From contig NC_036454.1 in the NCBI RefSeq assembly GCF_002775205.1, positions 13,598,882-13,662,881 of the forward strand: a stretch of DNA of 64,000 nucleotides, written 5' to 3'. Numbering within the stretch: the first letter of the stretch is position 1; each line of letters begins with the position of its first letter. Below, one piece after another: positions 1 through 53,268 of the stretch. Below the pieces are notes generated by a model, which was not told the DNA's origin, did not search any database, and saw only the letters and a list, made by a program, of their open reading frames with translations. The DNA comes from Xiphophorus maculatus (taxonomy: Eukaryota; Chordata; Actinopteri; Cyprinodontiformes; Poeciliidae). The translations under genes and the position numbers were made by a program.

Positions 1-2119
1 GGGGCTGATTGGAGTTGAGTTCATCAGCCCCTTAATCTCTTGTAGAGGAACTTTTAATAATGCAAAACACACATTTTAGACAATGTTTTACTAACAAATA
101 TTGTGGAAACAATTTGGGGATGACCTCTTCCAATATGACTGCACAGCACTGCACAAAGCAAAGTCTAATAAGGCATAAATGAGTGAGGTTGGTGTGAAAG
201 AACTTGACTGACTCATACAGGAAACGAGGGATGAATTACAGCGGAAGCCGAGAGCCACATCTGCTCGTCCAAAACCAGTGTGTGACGTCACAGATGGGCA
301 TTGACAAAGAAAAGGTTACAAATTCCAACAAATGCAGTCTTAAAGATTGTGGAAAACCTTCCTTCATACTAACGCTAAGGATTAAGAATGGGCTGTCACT
401 CAAGTTCATGTGTGTGAAGGGAGATGAGCAACTACTTTTGGCAATATAGCATATAAAAATATTTAATTTTTGTTAGTTGTCATTATTATGGCTTACATCT
501 TTTGAAAACCCCAAATTACTTTTCTGGTACTTGGTTGTTTAAAACCCTTTATTTAGATGAATTTAAGTTTTTTCTTTCATTTGGAAATCAAGGTTCAAAA
601 TATGGGGGAAAAGTAGTCCAGTATTGCAATAATTCATGCAAAAGGAACTCATTCTAAGTAGATACACTCTAGTAAATTTCATTTAATTGACATTTATTCA
701 TTAAAATTTCTTTTTTTATTTGTCGTATTAAACTGTATTATATGGATTGAATCTTATGACAGGAATGCATTACTGGTGCTATAAAATTTAAAGATTAAAA
801 TTATTGCTAACAGAAAATAAACACGCTGCTTGTTTTTATTGAAAAGTCTTGGTTGGTAGCTTTAAACAGACTTTTTCTAAGAGTAGCAACATAATAAATT
901 TTTAGAATCAAACATCTCTAAAGTTGACACTTCAGTTTTTCCCTGAAGAAGAAACATTTGTGAATTTCCTGTACGTATTCAGAAGAGATTAGGGGTGTTC
1001 ATTTAAATGCATTCATATTCCCTCTAAGACCTCCAATGGTAGGCAATTTAGAATTAAGCATCTGACATAATCTGTGATGAAAATCAGCTGGCAAGGCACC
1101 TTCACATGAGTCATTCACAAAAATAGGTCACAGTGGTATAAAGATTGAGAACATAGACCTGAATCCTTTTCATATGCAAACTGCAACACCAACACATCCC
1201 ACGACTAAATCAGGCAACTATCTTGACTCTGTAATTGTTGGTGTTAAAGCAATTTTTGATAAGTGTGCTAACATGTCAGAATAAATCTATTAAAATCTCT
1301 CGTATGGCTACATTATACTTAAATGTATAATACATTATGCTTGGGAATACAACAATAATGCAAATACTCTATATATACTTTTTTTTTTTGCTTTCAACCA
1401 GCTGTGTATATCTTGACACCAAATGTTTTACACATTCTTCTTTGTATTTTGTCACAACGGTTATGCTTAGCCTTTTACTTTAAATATAAATAGCAAAAAT
1501 TCTTCAGTTCTAACATTTGTTGCAACAAATACATTTTGAAAAAAGCAAGCCCCTCCCCTGAAAGTCATTTCTGTTCAGCGTGGAATTCCTACCTAACTAA
1601 ACCCATTTCAGATGAATCACTGTAAAAAGATAAGCTTGTTTACTTTTGCTGTTCAGTGACATTTGTTTCAGCTAAATCCAGCCATATTTCTGAAATCCAT
1701 TTACCCACTATGAGAAACGAGTTACAAAATGCAGCGTTATGGGGAACCACTTAAGTTTGACTCATACAGATGTGCTGGATTACCATCAACAGCCGGTAGC
1801 AGGAGTCCCTGTCACTTTCTTCTATTTTTCTGCTTGATGATCCAACCTGGTTGATCCTCCTGAAGCTCAAAAAACCCACTGGCTTAACTCTGCGGTTATG
1901 TAAGCCCCCTCAGGTAATTGCTGTGCATCTTTGGTTGAGTAGAGAAATCACATCAAGAACAACATGTTGATGGAGAAAGAGCCAACCTGTGTGCCGTTTC
2001 CTTTCTGTCTCATCTACGTCTTGCTGTTTTTTCACTTTTAGAAAATATAAAAACATATTAAAAGAGACTAATTCATTTACATTACTCTGCACAACAGGCT
2101 TCGTTTCATTTATTGTATA

Positions 2120-2151
<32 letters not shown>

Positions 2152-3850
2152 GACTTATTTTTAATTTGAAATGCATGAGTTACACACCAAATAGACAATT
2201 TCCTTCCATTTTTGAGGTGATTATTACAAATATGTCTCGATTAGATTCACTTTATGATATATCCTTCATTTTCCAGATGGATAATAAAAAGGTGGGCTCA
2301 ATCAGCGAATGCATAATATGAAAAGCTTTTGTTAATTGATTAAGACTGTGGAAGTAAATATGTGTCACCAGGATTTGAATTGAAAATGACCCTGAAATTT
2401 TAATGTTACATATTTGTGCTTACTTTTTCAGTGTTTCAGTGTCAGTCAGAATACATTTTTAATCTAGAAAAAAAAATAATTTTCATTATTTCTACATGGT
2501 TGAGTTTTGGTTTATTTTCACTTCAAGTTAAAAATTCACATTTCTATTTCAAAGTGAACATATTTTCAATATCTGTTTTTCAGTTTAACTTTTCAGTGTT
2601 AAAAAAAATAAATAAGCTTATATATGTATGAGAATTTTTCAAAATTCATGGCCATATCCCCGAATTTTGAATGAACGCCAACTCAACGGTGAGTTTAGTG
2701 CTTTTATTTTGTATACCACTTGCGCCAAGTCTAGCATCTCTTTGGAGAACTGATGGGTGACGACTTTCTGGGTTGCTTGTATGCTGCTTTAGGTGAGTTG
2801 AAAAAAAAACAGGCAGGCAGTCTTATTAAAGTAACAATTTTGCAGAAGATCCTAACGCTAATGTAGTTAGCTAAACTTTCCAGGGGTGGGTTAGCATATT
2901 AGTTTTTTTAAGTCAGGATGATGAGGTTCAGTTAGCCAGTTATCCAACTTAACATTGTCCAAAATACCCAAGTTTAGTAAGAAGTGACGTCAGAGAGAAA
3001 AAGGACAAAGTGCAAGTTTTCTGCCTCGAACTGAAACACCATCCATCCACGTGGAAATGACAGGGTAAATGACAACTTTTATTTAAGATAAATTGTGCTT
3101 TGAAGTATGAACTTTAAAGCTCTCTATTTGTTTCCCAAAATTACACTTGGATGTATGTACTGTATGTATGTATTGATACGGTGTATTATATTACTTACTT
3201 TCTGTTGCTGCTTCATAACCTAACAATGTAAAATTCTCAGAAAATGTATTTACAGTTTTGGTAGAAATAATGAAAATTTTCTTTTTAGGTTAAACGTGTA
3301 TTCTGAATATAGTTTAACACTGAAAAGGTAAGCACAAATAAACAACATTAAATTTCAGGGGCATTTTTAATTCAAATTCTGGTGACATACTTATATCCAT
3401 AATAGACAACTTTACAGATCTACAATCATACAATCTGAAACCGTTTTGTATCGTATTTTTTATATTTTTACTGTACAATCAGGTTTTAATCTTACAGTAT
3501 GTGTAACTGAATTTAACTGTTAAAAGGTAGTAATGGTTGTTTCTTCTTACAAATTATTTCAAGAACATTTTAAAGGAACATTTGGTTACAGCTGCACACA
3601 TGTAATTATTACCCCAACAGTGAAATATCCACATCACACCATAAGAATCATGCACAATGACTCCAGTTGAGTCCTACTCCTTGGTCAGTGATGCTGAGTA
3701 ATTCCTGATATTTGAACACTCACTGCCAGATAACTGAACCAGATATATGTTTTGTAACCTTATTTGACACAGAGCGTCCTCTGTTATTGGCAGTTTCTTA
3801 GCACAGAGTAACTAACAAGCCAAAAAACATCCAAACACCTTGAAACGCTT
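1..3850. other. 3' flank of oxct1, no gene recognised
   Basis: No exon-like reading frame with splice sites was recognised on either strand. The stretch is AT-rich and holds a 9-bp-arm hairpin at 1-31 (GGGGCTGAT / ATCAGCCCC), a poly(A) run near 2129-2151, and presumably the oxct1 3' UTR in its upper part. In human the next gene in this direction is PLCXD3, but nothing here resembles it. Confidence 0.6.
3078..3083 (-). promoter_or_regulatory. oxct1: candidate poly(A) signal of oxct1
   Basis: First AATAAA on the minus strand downstream of the oxct1 stop codon, about 770 bp past it. Nothing else supports its use, so the 3' UTR end is only a guess. Confidence 0.3.
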
Positions 3851-46539
<42,689 letters not shown>

Positions 46540-46899
46540 CTTTTTTGGATGTACACACGAGGGTTAAATTAATTATGCAGCAGGCTGAAAGACAGCTGAA
46601 TGTAGCTCGGTGCCCTCCCCTAAAAGCTCGACGACATGTGTCGGAGTTCCTTAAACACTCTTCACAAAGGAGATGTTTTCAAAGGCATGACCTGCTCATT
46701 TAATTTTAACCCTTTCGCCACCGCTTTGTTATAGCTTTATGCAGGGTAAAAATAACATATATTATTCTTCGACGTAATTTCCTAAGGCCATATGACAAGA
46801 CGCAAGCCAAAAAATAATTTGGTTTTTATAAACTTTGTCTTGAGAAGCGACTTTAAGATCAGGAGAATAACGTACGTCAAAAAGGTTGAGGAAACCCTA

Positions 46900-47470
46900 G
46901 ACCTAGAAAAAATAGAACTTGCATGAGCCTACGCAGCCTTGCCACCATATTGTGAGTGGCATTTTGTAGAAATCCAGATACCCTGTGGAGGAAACCTAAT
47001 TTTTCACTTGTATCAGCAATCTTGTTCTTTTGATCACCCAGAGCTTGAGACCATGATGATGGTATAAAAACTGAGATTGACCAGTAAATTGAGAGCTTTT
47101 CCTTTTAGCTCAGCTCTTTCTGCAACCGGTACACCATCACTCCAGATGCTACACCATACGCCTGTTGATCTCCTGCTCAGTTTTTCTCTCATTGTACTAT
47201 TTAAACCATGATGATTCATTCTTGTCCCTAACCTAGAGATGACTATTTACCCTCAAGACCATGGCCTTAAATTTTGAGGTGCTGATTTTACGAAGAGCTC
47301 CAGTGAAAACCGGAGATCATTATCTGATGAAGCTAATATCACCCACAAAAAGCAGACTCAACCGTTAGATCACTAAAATTGACCTCTTTAATGATTTGGT
47401 TGCATCTATAGAAATTCTTTCCACAACGGTTATGAACAGAATTGGTGACAAAGGATAACCTTGTCAGAAA
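46900..47470 (-). mobile_element. Rex1-like non-LTR retrotransposon relic (reverse transcriptase end)
   Basis: Read on the minus strand with frameshifts, conserved reverse-transcriptase pieces appear in order: QGYPLSPILF (from about 47463), ASSDNDLRFSLELF, ISTSKFKAMVLR, then an EINRRM piece and FLHRVSGF near the C-terminal part. This order is that of fish Rex1/Babar elements. Several frame changes and stops show it is dead. Confidence 0.7.
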
Positions 47471-48399
47471 GACAGACACTGAATTTGGAATTTATATGTA
47501 AGTTATATTCATAAAAATTTCAAGAAAACAAGGTGTAATGGCGATTGTTTGTCAAACCAAACATCCAATAAAAGGTTCCATCCGCCACTATGAGGTAATG
47601 GGGTCCAGATTCTTCACGCAGGCACAAAAGTTTAATGTCCAAACTTGTTGATTATCTTGGTTGCTTTTATTTTCCTTTTCAGCAAAACACTTATAACGTT
47701 CAAACTTTACTTTGTTGCTCCTGTCTACTTCTGTCTGCTTCTGTTGCTCTGTTGCTCTGGTAAAAACCATAGGCCCCAAACCCAAAAGCCTGCTGGTCCT
47801 TTACCAGGCCCCTACACTTATAGAAAGTGGATTGATCTACCGCACTTCCTGTCTTTAGAAAACAAATAAATAAGAACAAATAAGAAAAACAAAAGATAAA
47901 TAGAATTGACAATTATTAACCTGCAAATAATACAAAAACTAGAAATGTAATAATAAACTAACAAAATTCAAATGCATAAAGAAATAAAGAATAAATAGCT
48001 CCAACACAAGGCTTGACATACTTCACTCCTTGAGCAACAAATCAACATAATATGTGAGGGTTATAACAAGAATGAGTGACTAATTAAATTTTTATACAAT
48101 ATTCTGTTCTTCTGAGATATATGTACCTTTATGTTAATTAGGGATGGAGTACTGATATGATCTGGTGATTTGTAGCTTACAAGAATCTCGGATCTATCTT
48201 CTTTTGTCCGGTTCTCACAGTGAAAACAAGGTGGCCAGGCACCTTTTGAGTCCTTTTGAGAGGCAAATGAAATGTGAATTTGCCTCTCCCAATATGGCGC
48301 ATCCGCTGACTCCAGATGCCTGTTGACGTTTTGTTCTCACTGGCCAACTCAGCCAAAGTAGCGTCTACTCGTTCTACGTCTACCTCAGTTACCACCTGC

Positions 48400-48407
48400 T
48401 CACGTGA
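48400..48407 (+). promoter_or_regulatory. rimoc1: CLEAR-like E-box TCACGTGA before rimoc1
   Basis: TCACGTGAC lies 19 bp before the rimoc1 ATG and overlaps a CRE-like TGACGTA. The palindrome GTCACGTGAC is the binding element of TFEB/MiT factors that drive lysosomal and autophagy genes. Binding is inferred only from the motif. Confidence 0.5.
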
Positions 48408-48425
48408 CGTATACTTTGTGTAGTC

Positions 48426-48519
48426 ATGGCAGACGACTACAGGCGACACGATTTTGAGTTGGAGAGGAGAATATTTGAGATAGACAACAAATGCTCATGT
48501 CTCCGGGCTGAAAAGCAAG
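48426..48519 (+). CDS. rimoc1: rimoc1 exon 1
   Basis: 94 bp, 31 codons plus one base, MADDYRRHDFELERRIFEID onward. Poorly conserved with human, so the start is supported mainly by phase and context. Donor GTATCG. Confidence 0.85.
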
Positions 48520-51500
48520 GTATCGATTATCCATAGCGTTCTATTATTTTTTTTTGTTTTGTGACGGTCTTGAATATTTTCTTTTCAGAAGAGAAATAAT
48601 TTTTTTTCCTGGGTTGTTTAGCTGAGAAGCTAACTAACGAACGTTAGCTGGCAGCCATAGCAACAACTGATGTCTAAAACTATGCGGTTTGACAACTCGT
48701 TCACTTTAACTTTTAACCAACCGGTAGCTCAGCAGCTTCATAATGACGTTTATTGTCTAAGTTGCGGTTTGTTTTGTACTTGTTGTTTATATATATATAT
48801 AGTTAATGACGAACAGTGAAACATTAGCTCAAATACAGTTGAGTAATGTTATTTAAGAAACTGACGCTAAACCAGATTTAAAAATAAACAGTTGGAATAA
48901 TTATTTGCCGTAGAATGTAAGCATTGCGTTCCATTGCGACATAACTGCAAACCAACCACTGAGCAACGTAGCTACGATCATTAGTCTGACCACAACATGA
49001 CCCCCTAAAAGCTAACCACTGCGCTTTCAATGCTAAGAAAGCCTTTTAGAAGTTGTTTCTAATTTTCATGCACTTTTAATGTTACGCCTATGGTGTGAAT
49101 ATTAACGTTTTTGTTTTTTTTTCTGTTTTAATAGATGATGACTATTTGCAGAATGCGTCTGCAATACTAGAGAAGTTGAAAGGCTTTTACAGACATGGAG
49201 GAGAAAGCTTGAACTTTTCCAAGCTGCTTCAGGATTACACACAGGTTTTTCTTCACTCAACGATCCATTATTCTGCCACTAAAGAGTTTCTTGTAAAACG
49301 AAATATGTGTCGGAGTGCTTGATATCTCAGAATGGGAATCCTGACAGCATTTATCACATTCAACCAGCATATTCTTTGCTGTTTGTTTTATGAGATCCAT
49401 TTCACAAGGTGGCACACATTAGCTTTGTTTCGTCCCTTAGGTGGAAGTGGGTTTTCCTCATATCTGCTTGTGTCACCCACAAAAATGAATGTTAGGTTAG
49501 CTCAGTTCTTCTCAATTCCGGTCCTCAGGCCCCCCTGCCCTGCATGTTTTAGGTGTTTCCCTGCTGCCACACACCTGGATTGAATCTGTGAGTGATTAAC
49601 AGGCTTCTGCAGTACTTGATGGCTGCAGAACAGGTAATGCAATCATTTAGATCAGCTGTTCTGAATAGGGGTACAGCTAAAACATGCAGAGCAGGGGGGC
49701 CTGAGGACTGGAATTTAGAAGCACTGGAGCTGGACTCTCTCAATTGCTATTAGGTGTGATAGAATGGTTATTTGTCCCGTGCTTGTATCTGTATTGTCCA
49801 GAGTCTATCCTCCTCTCACTCATTTACTGCTGGAAATCAGTATCAGCTTCCCCATAACCCAGCATGCATAATTTCTATTAGTATATGTAAATATACATAA
49901 ATATGTGTGGAGTTTTCCCCAAATGAATGAATGCATAATCCATTATTAACATTTGGGTAAACTGCATCAGTTCAAAGAGACTGATCTGTGTTGTAGGAGG
50001 AGTTCAGACTTTAAGTCTAATTTCTGAGTGAAAACTTCCTGTAAACACATGTTTGCCTACATTTAGCCACTGCAGATACTTTTCAATATGTCCCTCTGTG
50101 TGTTGTGTTAAACTAAGCAGCCTAAATGCTTGAAGTTGATCATATTCCCGTTCAGACATAAAAAGGTTTAGCTGCAGACTCTCATGTTTATGCTTACTTT
50201 GTGTTAAACTAGTTTAATTTTGCAGCTATTTTAAGAAAACAATCCAAGCAAAATCAGTGTGTGATTAAAAGGGGATTTAAAGTGAAGAGCCATGGTTGTT
50301 TACCATGATTCAAACCTTTTACCAGGAAGCAAATCCCCTTGAATTTCAGTCTGAACAAACTCTCCTTTTTTTGCTGATGATGCATCAACAGCGATGGTAA
50401 TTTAGCTCAAAATGCACATTTAGATGAGACAAAGTAAGAAGTCAAAGAGGGGCTTTGTTAAAGCAAATGACAAGTCTCAAAATTAAAAGCACTCTCAATT
50501 AAAGACTTCAGTAATTGTGCCATCTGTGTGCTACTTCAGGGTATATTGCATTTTTGTAGTAGTATTTGAACTTTTATTTCTTTGTTTTATGTATTGATCT
50601 GTAGTTGTTTTTTTTTCCTGTCTAGGTGATTCTTGACATCACCTTTTATGAAGAGAATCAATTGGTAGATCAGGAATTCCCCGAAGACTCCTCACCATTT
50701 AAGATACAGCAGCTGCTGCAGGACCTGACTGAGCCAGAGGTGTTGGTGGCACGGCTGGCACCAGGACAGGAGGTGTGCATGTTTCTATGAACAGTTTTAT
50801 TTCAGAGTCTGTTATTCAAATATTCTCTTAGAGATTTCAGTTTGAAATATTCTGAATATAGGCACACTGAAGAAAAAGATATACCTCCCCTCCCCTCTAA
50901 GAGCCAGTATATCCATCAGGGTTTTCTGTTGTGTTTTTCTTCAGTTAACTGATGAAAATTCTGTTCCACATATATGTTATTGATTTCATTTTGCACTTTC
51001 TTACCTGACATGGGTGTGTGTCAGGTGTGTGATTTGTTTACATAGTGGTCTATCATCATGAAACTGTATTGTTGGTTTATTTTGGTGTTTAATAGGTGCA
51101 GTGCGTGTTGGGCACAGAGCTGTTGGAATGTCTCTACTGGAGACGTGGAGCTCTGCTGTACATGTACTGCCACACCCTTCATCAGCGAAAGCAGTGGATC
51201 AAGAAGAACAAGGACACATTCATTAAGGTACCACACCGTAAATATACTTTGCTTTGGAGAAGGATTCATACCCCTTTGTGCCACAGTGTAACCACAAATA
51301 AAGATGGATTGTATTTGTAATTTCATGTGATAAAAGTATTCAAACTAATGCATAATTAGAAGAAATGACATATGGGTTGTGAAAAAAAAATTGCAAATAA
51401 AATCTGAAACTTCTGGTGTTCGTTTGTATTCACACCCTTTATTGCTGATATTTAATAAAACAGTTACTGTGAGCTGACCTAACACAACACCCCCCCCCCC

Positions 51501-52128
51501 TCCAATAAAATACAGCATGTTGACGTTTCTTGCTGTAATATGATTAGATGACAAAAGTTCAAGCAGTATGAATTCAAGGAACTACAGTTGAAGCATTTGT
51601 GAAATGTCATGTCTCATAAATTTTGACCATGTTGGCTGGAAAAAGTGTCTAAAGTTTCTAACATTTTTCTTGGCATACATGCACATTTTGATCCAGTGTA
51701 TTCAAGAAGGTGTTCGGTATTTGATGCGGATGCTGCAAGTTAGAAACACAGTGAAGCTCAGTGATGGGGTGGTGCTTCATGACAGTGGAGCAAGCATTTT
51801 ATCTGAGGGTAAATATGTTCATCCCTGAATAGTAAAACACTGTTATGCCTTCCTTTTTGTCATGCCTGTTATCTGCTTGTGTGTTTTGACAGGTATTTTT
51901 TCAGACACCCACCTGCTGACAATGATGTACATTGGGGAAATGTGTTTCTGGGCCGTCAAGTATGAGGACTGCAGCGCTGACTCTACAGACCACAAAGAAG
52001 ACGGCCTCCAGTTTCGGGACATCGGTACACAGATTCTGAACAAATATGTGAATGCCTGCGAGGGACCTCTGCAGGGCCAGGGCTGGAATACAGAAAATGC
52101 CAAGGAAATCCTTAGTATTTTACAGTGA
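48426..52128 (+). CDS. rimoc1: RAB7A-interacting MON1-CCZ1 complex subunit 1 (C5orf51 homologue), 6 exons
   Basis: RIMOC1 binds RAB7A and the MON1-CCZ1 exchange factor and supports RAB7A stability and its recruitment to damaged mitochondria. Coding exons: 48426-48519, 49135-49244, 50626-50772, 51096-51227, 51697-51808, 51893-52128. That is 831 bp, 276 aa (human 294 aa). All introns are GT-AG and in phase. Landmarks shared with human: ASAILEKLK in exon 2, EENQLVD..FPEDSS in exon 3, ELLECLYWRRGALLYMYCH in exon 4, IFSDTHLLTMMY.GEMCFW and KYVNACEGPL in exon 6. There is no signal peptide or membrane span; the protein looks all-helical and cytosolic. The start is the first ATG, in good context (GTCATGG). 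The N-terminus differs from human and is shorter. It lies between oxct1 and fbxo4, as in human. Confidence 0.95.
49135..49244 (+). CDS. rimoc1: rimoc1 exon 2
   Basis: 110 bp, two bases then 36 codons: DDYLQNASAILEKLKGFYRH onward. Acceptor AATAG, donor GTTTTT. Confidence 0.95.
49245..50625 (+). other. rimoc1: rimoc1 intron 2
   Basis: 1.4 kb. Holds a well-preserved foldback MITE (49504-49725); the rest shows nothing recognisable. Confidence 0.75.
49504..49725. mobile_element. foldback MITE, third and best copy
   Basis: Long inverted ends: 'aattccggtcctcaggcccc' onward pairs with '..ggggcctgaggactggaatt', 38 bp with about two mismatches, extending outward to about 45 bp. Inside, a 'ttttaggtg...cacctgga' block matches the copies in oxct1 intron 15. 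No clear target duplication was found. Confidence 0.75.
50626..50772 (+). CDS. rimoc1: rimoc1 exon 3
   Basis: 147 bp, 49 codons, phase 0: VILDITFYEENQLVDQEFPE then DSSPFKIQQLLQDLTEPEVL. Acceptor TCTAG, donor GTGTGC. Confidence 0.96.
51096..51227 (+). CDS. rimoc1: rimoc1 exon 4
   Basis: 132 bp, 44 codons, phase 0: VQCVLGTELLECLYWRRGAL then LYMYCHTLHQRKQWIKKNKD. The most conserved part of the protein. Acceptor AATAG, donor GTACCA. Confidence 0.97.
51235..51600. mobile_element. degraded Tc1-like element in rimoc1 intron 4
   Basis: 'tttgctttggagaaggattc' then 'ataccccttt', 'gtaatttcatgtgataaaag' and 'aaataaaatctgaaac' match the local Tc1-like family. A C-run lies near 51490. No transposase. Confidence 0.55.
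51697..51808 (+). CDS. rimoc1: rimoc1 exon 5
   Basis: 112 bp, 37 codons plus one base: CIQEGVRYLMRMLQVRNTVK onward. Acceptor TCCAG, donor GTAAAT. Confidence 0.94.
51893..52128 (+). CDS. rimoc1: rimoc1 exon 6 (last coding exon)
   Basis: 236 bp: completes Gly, then IFSDTHLLTMMYIGEMCFWA onward, ending NTENAKEILSILQ and TGA. Acceptor GACAG. The tail lacks the final HHRCN-like residues of human. Confidence 0.96.
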
Positions 52129-52200
52129 AATAAACTGCTCATGTGTAAAAGTTACCATCAGGCGGAGATCTGAGTTCAGTGTTCAAATGTGTCAAACCCA

Positions 52201-52206
52201 AATAAA
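52201..52206 (+). promoter_or_regulatory. rimoc1: proximal poly(A) signal candidate, rimoc1
   Basis: AATAAA about 70 bp after the stop codon. Confidence 0.4.
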
Positions 52207-52883
52207 TATGGAACTCCACAAAAGAGGTGCAGTGTTGTAGAAGGTGTAAAAGCAGGACACCCTGTATGTGTATGTGATGAAAAGGTGTCTTTGGGTTATC
52301 TTAGTCCAGAAGAACTCGGGCAGAGCATGTGAGAGTTTAGAACGTTGGAGGAAAACAAAGACGAAAAGACAGGAAGCTTAATTGTTTTGTTTTTTGTTTG
52401 TTTTTTTCTGCTTATTGCGCAGATCTCATCTTGAATAGTGCTTGGAGCAGTTGTTTGCTCTAAAGATGTTATAATAACTTTATTATTGATATTCAGAGGG
52501 TGTTATTTAAATAAGATGGCCGTCTCTACTTTTTACAATTGTTTCAGATTTGAAAATAATCCAGCTGGATGTGTGACATTGCACATAACATCTTATTTAT
52601 TGTTTTGTTGCCATTTTTAATGTGTTTCAGATGTGATAGAGTTGTGGCTAACGTGTGTATAAAATATACACATTGTAAGTAAAGCAAGATGTTTCAGAAA
52701 TTTTGACCAATTTTAAGTATGTTTAAGTGTGTAGATGCCATTTTTCTAATGTGTTGCCTGTTCTCCCATGTATCATAATATTCATTTCCTACCACTCCAC
52801 TTGGATAACGTTGACAGTGTAACCATTAATACAGAGCCTGTTATTTGAAGAAAAAAAATCTGTTTTTTTATGTCCTTGTTGAC

Positions 52884-52889
52884 AATAAA
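52884..52889 (+). promoter_or_regulatory. rimoc1: distal poly(A) signal candidate, rimoc1
   Basis: AATAAA followed within 30 bp by TTGTTTTC, a GU/U-rich downstream element type. Last such signal before fbxo4. Confidence 0.5.
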
Positions 52890-52966
52890 GATATGATTTG
52901 TTTTCAGAAGTTGTTTCGTATAGTGTTGTACTTGTTTGGTTACGAATCCGTTTCATTCCATGCAAA

Positions 52967-52985
52967 ACTACACCACCCACAATGC
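52967..52985 (+). promoter_or_regulatory. fbxo4: ZNF143/STAF-like site in fbxo4 promoter
   Basis: ACTACACCACCCACAATGC matches the SBS consensus type ACTACAnnTCCCAnnATGC closely. It lies about 130 bp before the fbxo4 ATG. An ETS-like AGGAAGTG follows at 53005-53012. Use is inferred from motif only. Confidence 0.5.
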
Positions 52986-53115
52986 TCTAGGACTGCCACT
53001 AAGGAGGAAGTGAAAGAGAAGGAAACGTCAGATTTGTTATCGTTTGGCCGACCGCGTCTCACTGGGTTGAAAGTTCTTGTTATTAGTTTGTCAGTGAGTT
53101 TTAACATCTGAAGCC

Positions 53116-53268
53116 ATGGCTGAGAGAAATGGGCAGCTGAAGTCCGTGGTGATTCGCAGCTTCAGGCGGTTCAGCGAGCGATGTTTTCCAGAGAAAGCTG
53201 CCAGAAGCTCGATGTTAGATAAGGAGCAAGAAGAGGCGTCGCACTTGGGATATTTGGACAGCTTTCCT
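53116..53268 (+). CDS. fbxo4: fbxo4 exon 1
   Basis: 153 bp, 51 codons, phase 0, MAERNGQLKSVVIRSFRRFS onward to LDSFP. ATG in strong context (GCCATGG). Donor GTAAGG. Confidence 0.93.

Larger units (their letters stand above)
46540..48425. other. divergent oxct1-rimoc1 intergenic region
   Basis: About 1.9 kb between two start codons on opposite strands. Contains 5' UTRs and promoters, a Rex1-like LINE relic on the minus strand, and a CACGTG box near rimoc1. No TATA box is obvious at either gene. Confidence 0.75.
52129..52890 (+). other. rimoc1: rimoc1 3' UTR (inferred)
   Basis: AT-rich stretch after the stop with several poly(A) signals, the last at 52884-52889. No coding feature. Confidence 0.6.

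Noticed and set aside
1..3850. search for plcxd3 exons
   Set aside because: No PLC X-domain segment or splice-framed reading frame was found.
48177..48449. 90-codon minus-strand frame over the rimoc1 start
   Set aside because: Antisense to rimoc1 exon 1 and its promoter; no resemblance to the oxct1 presequence.
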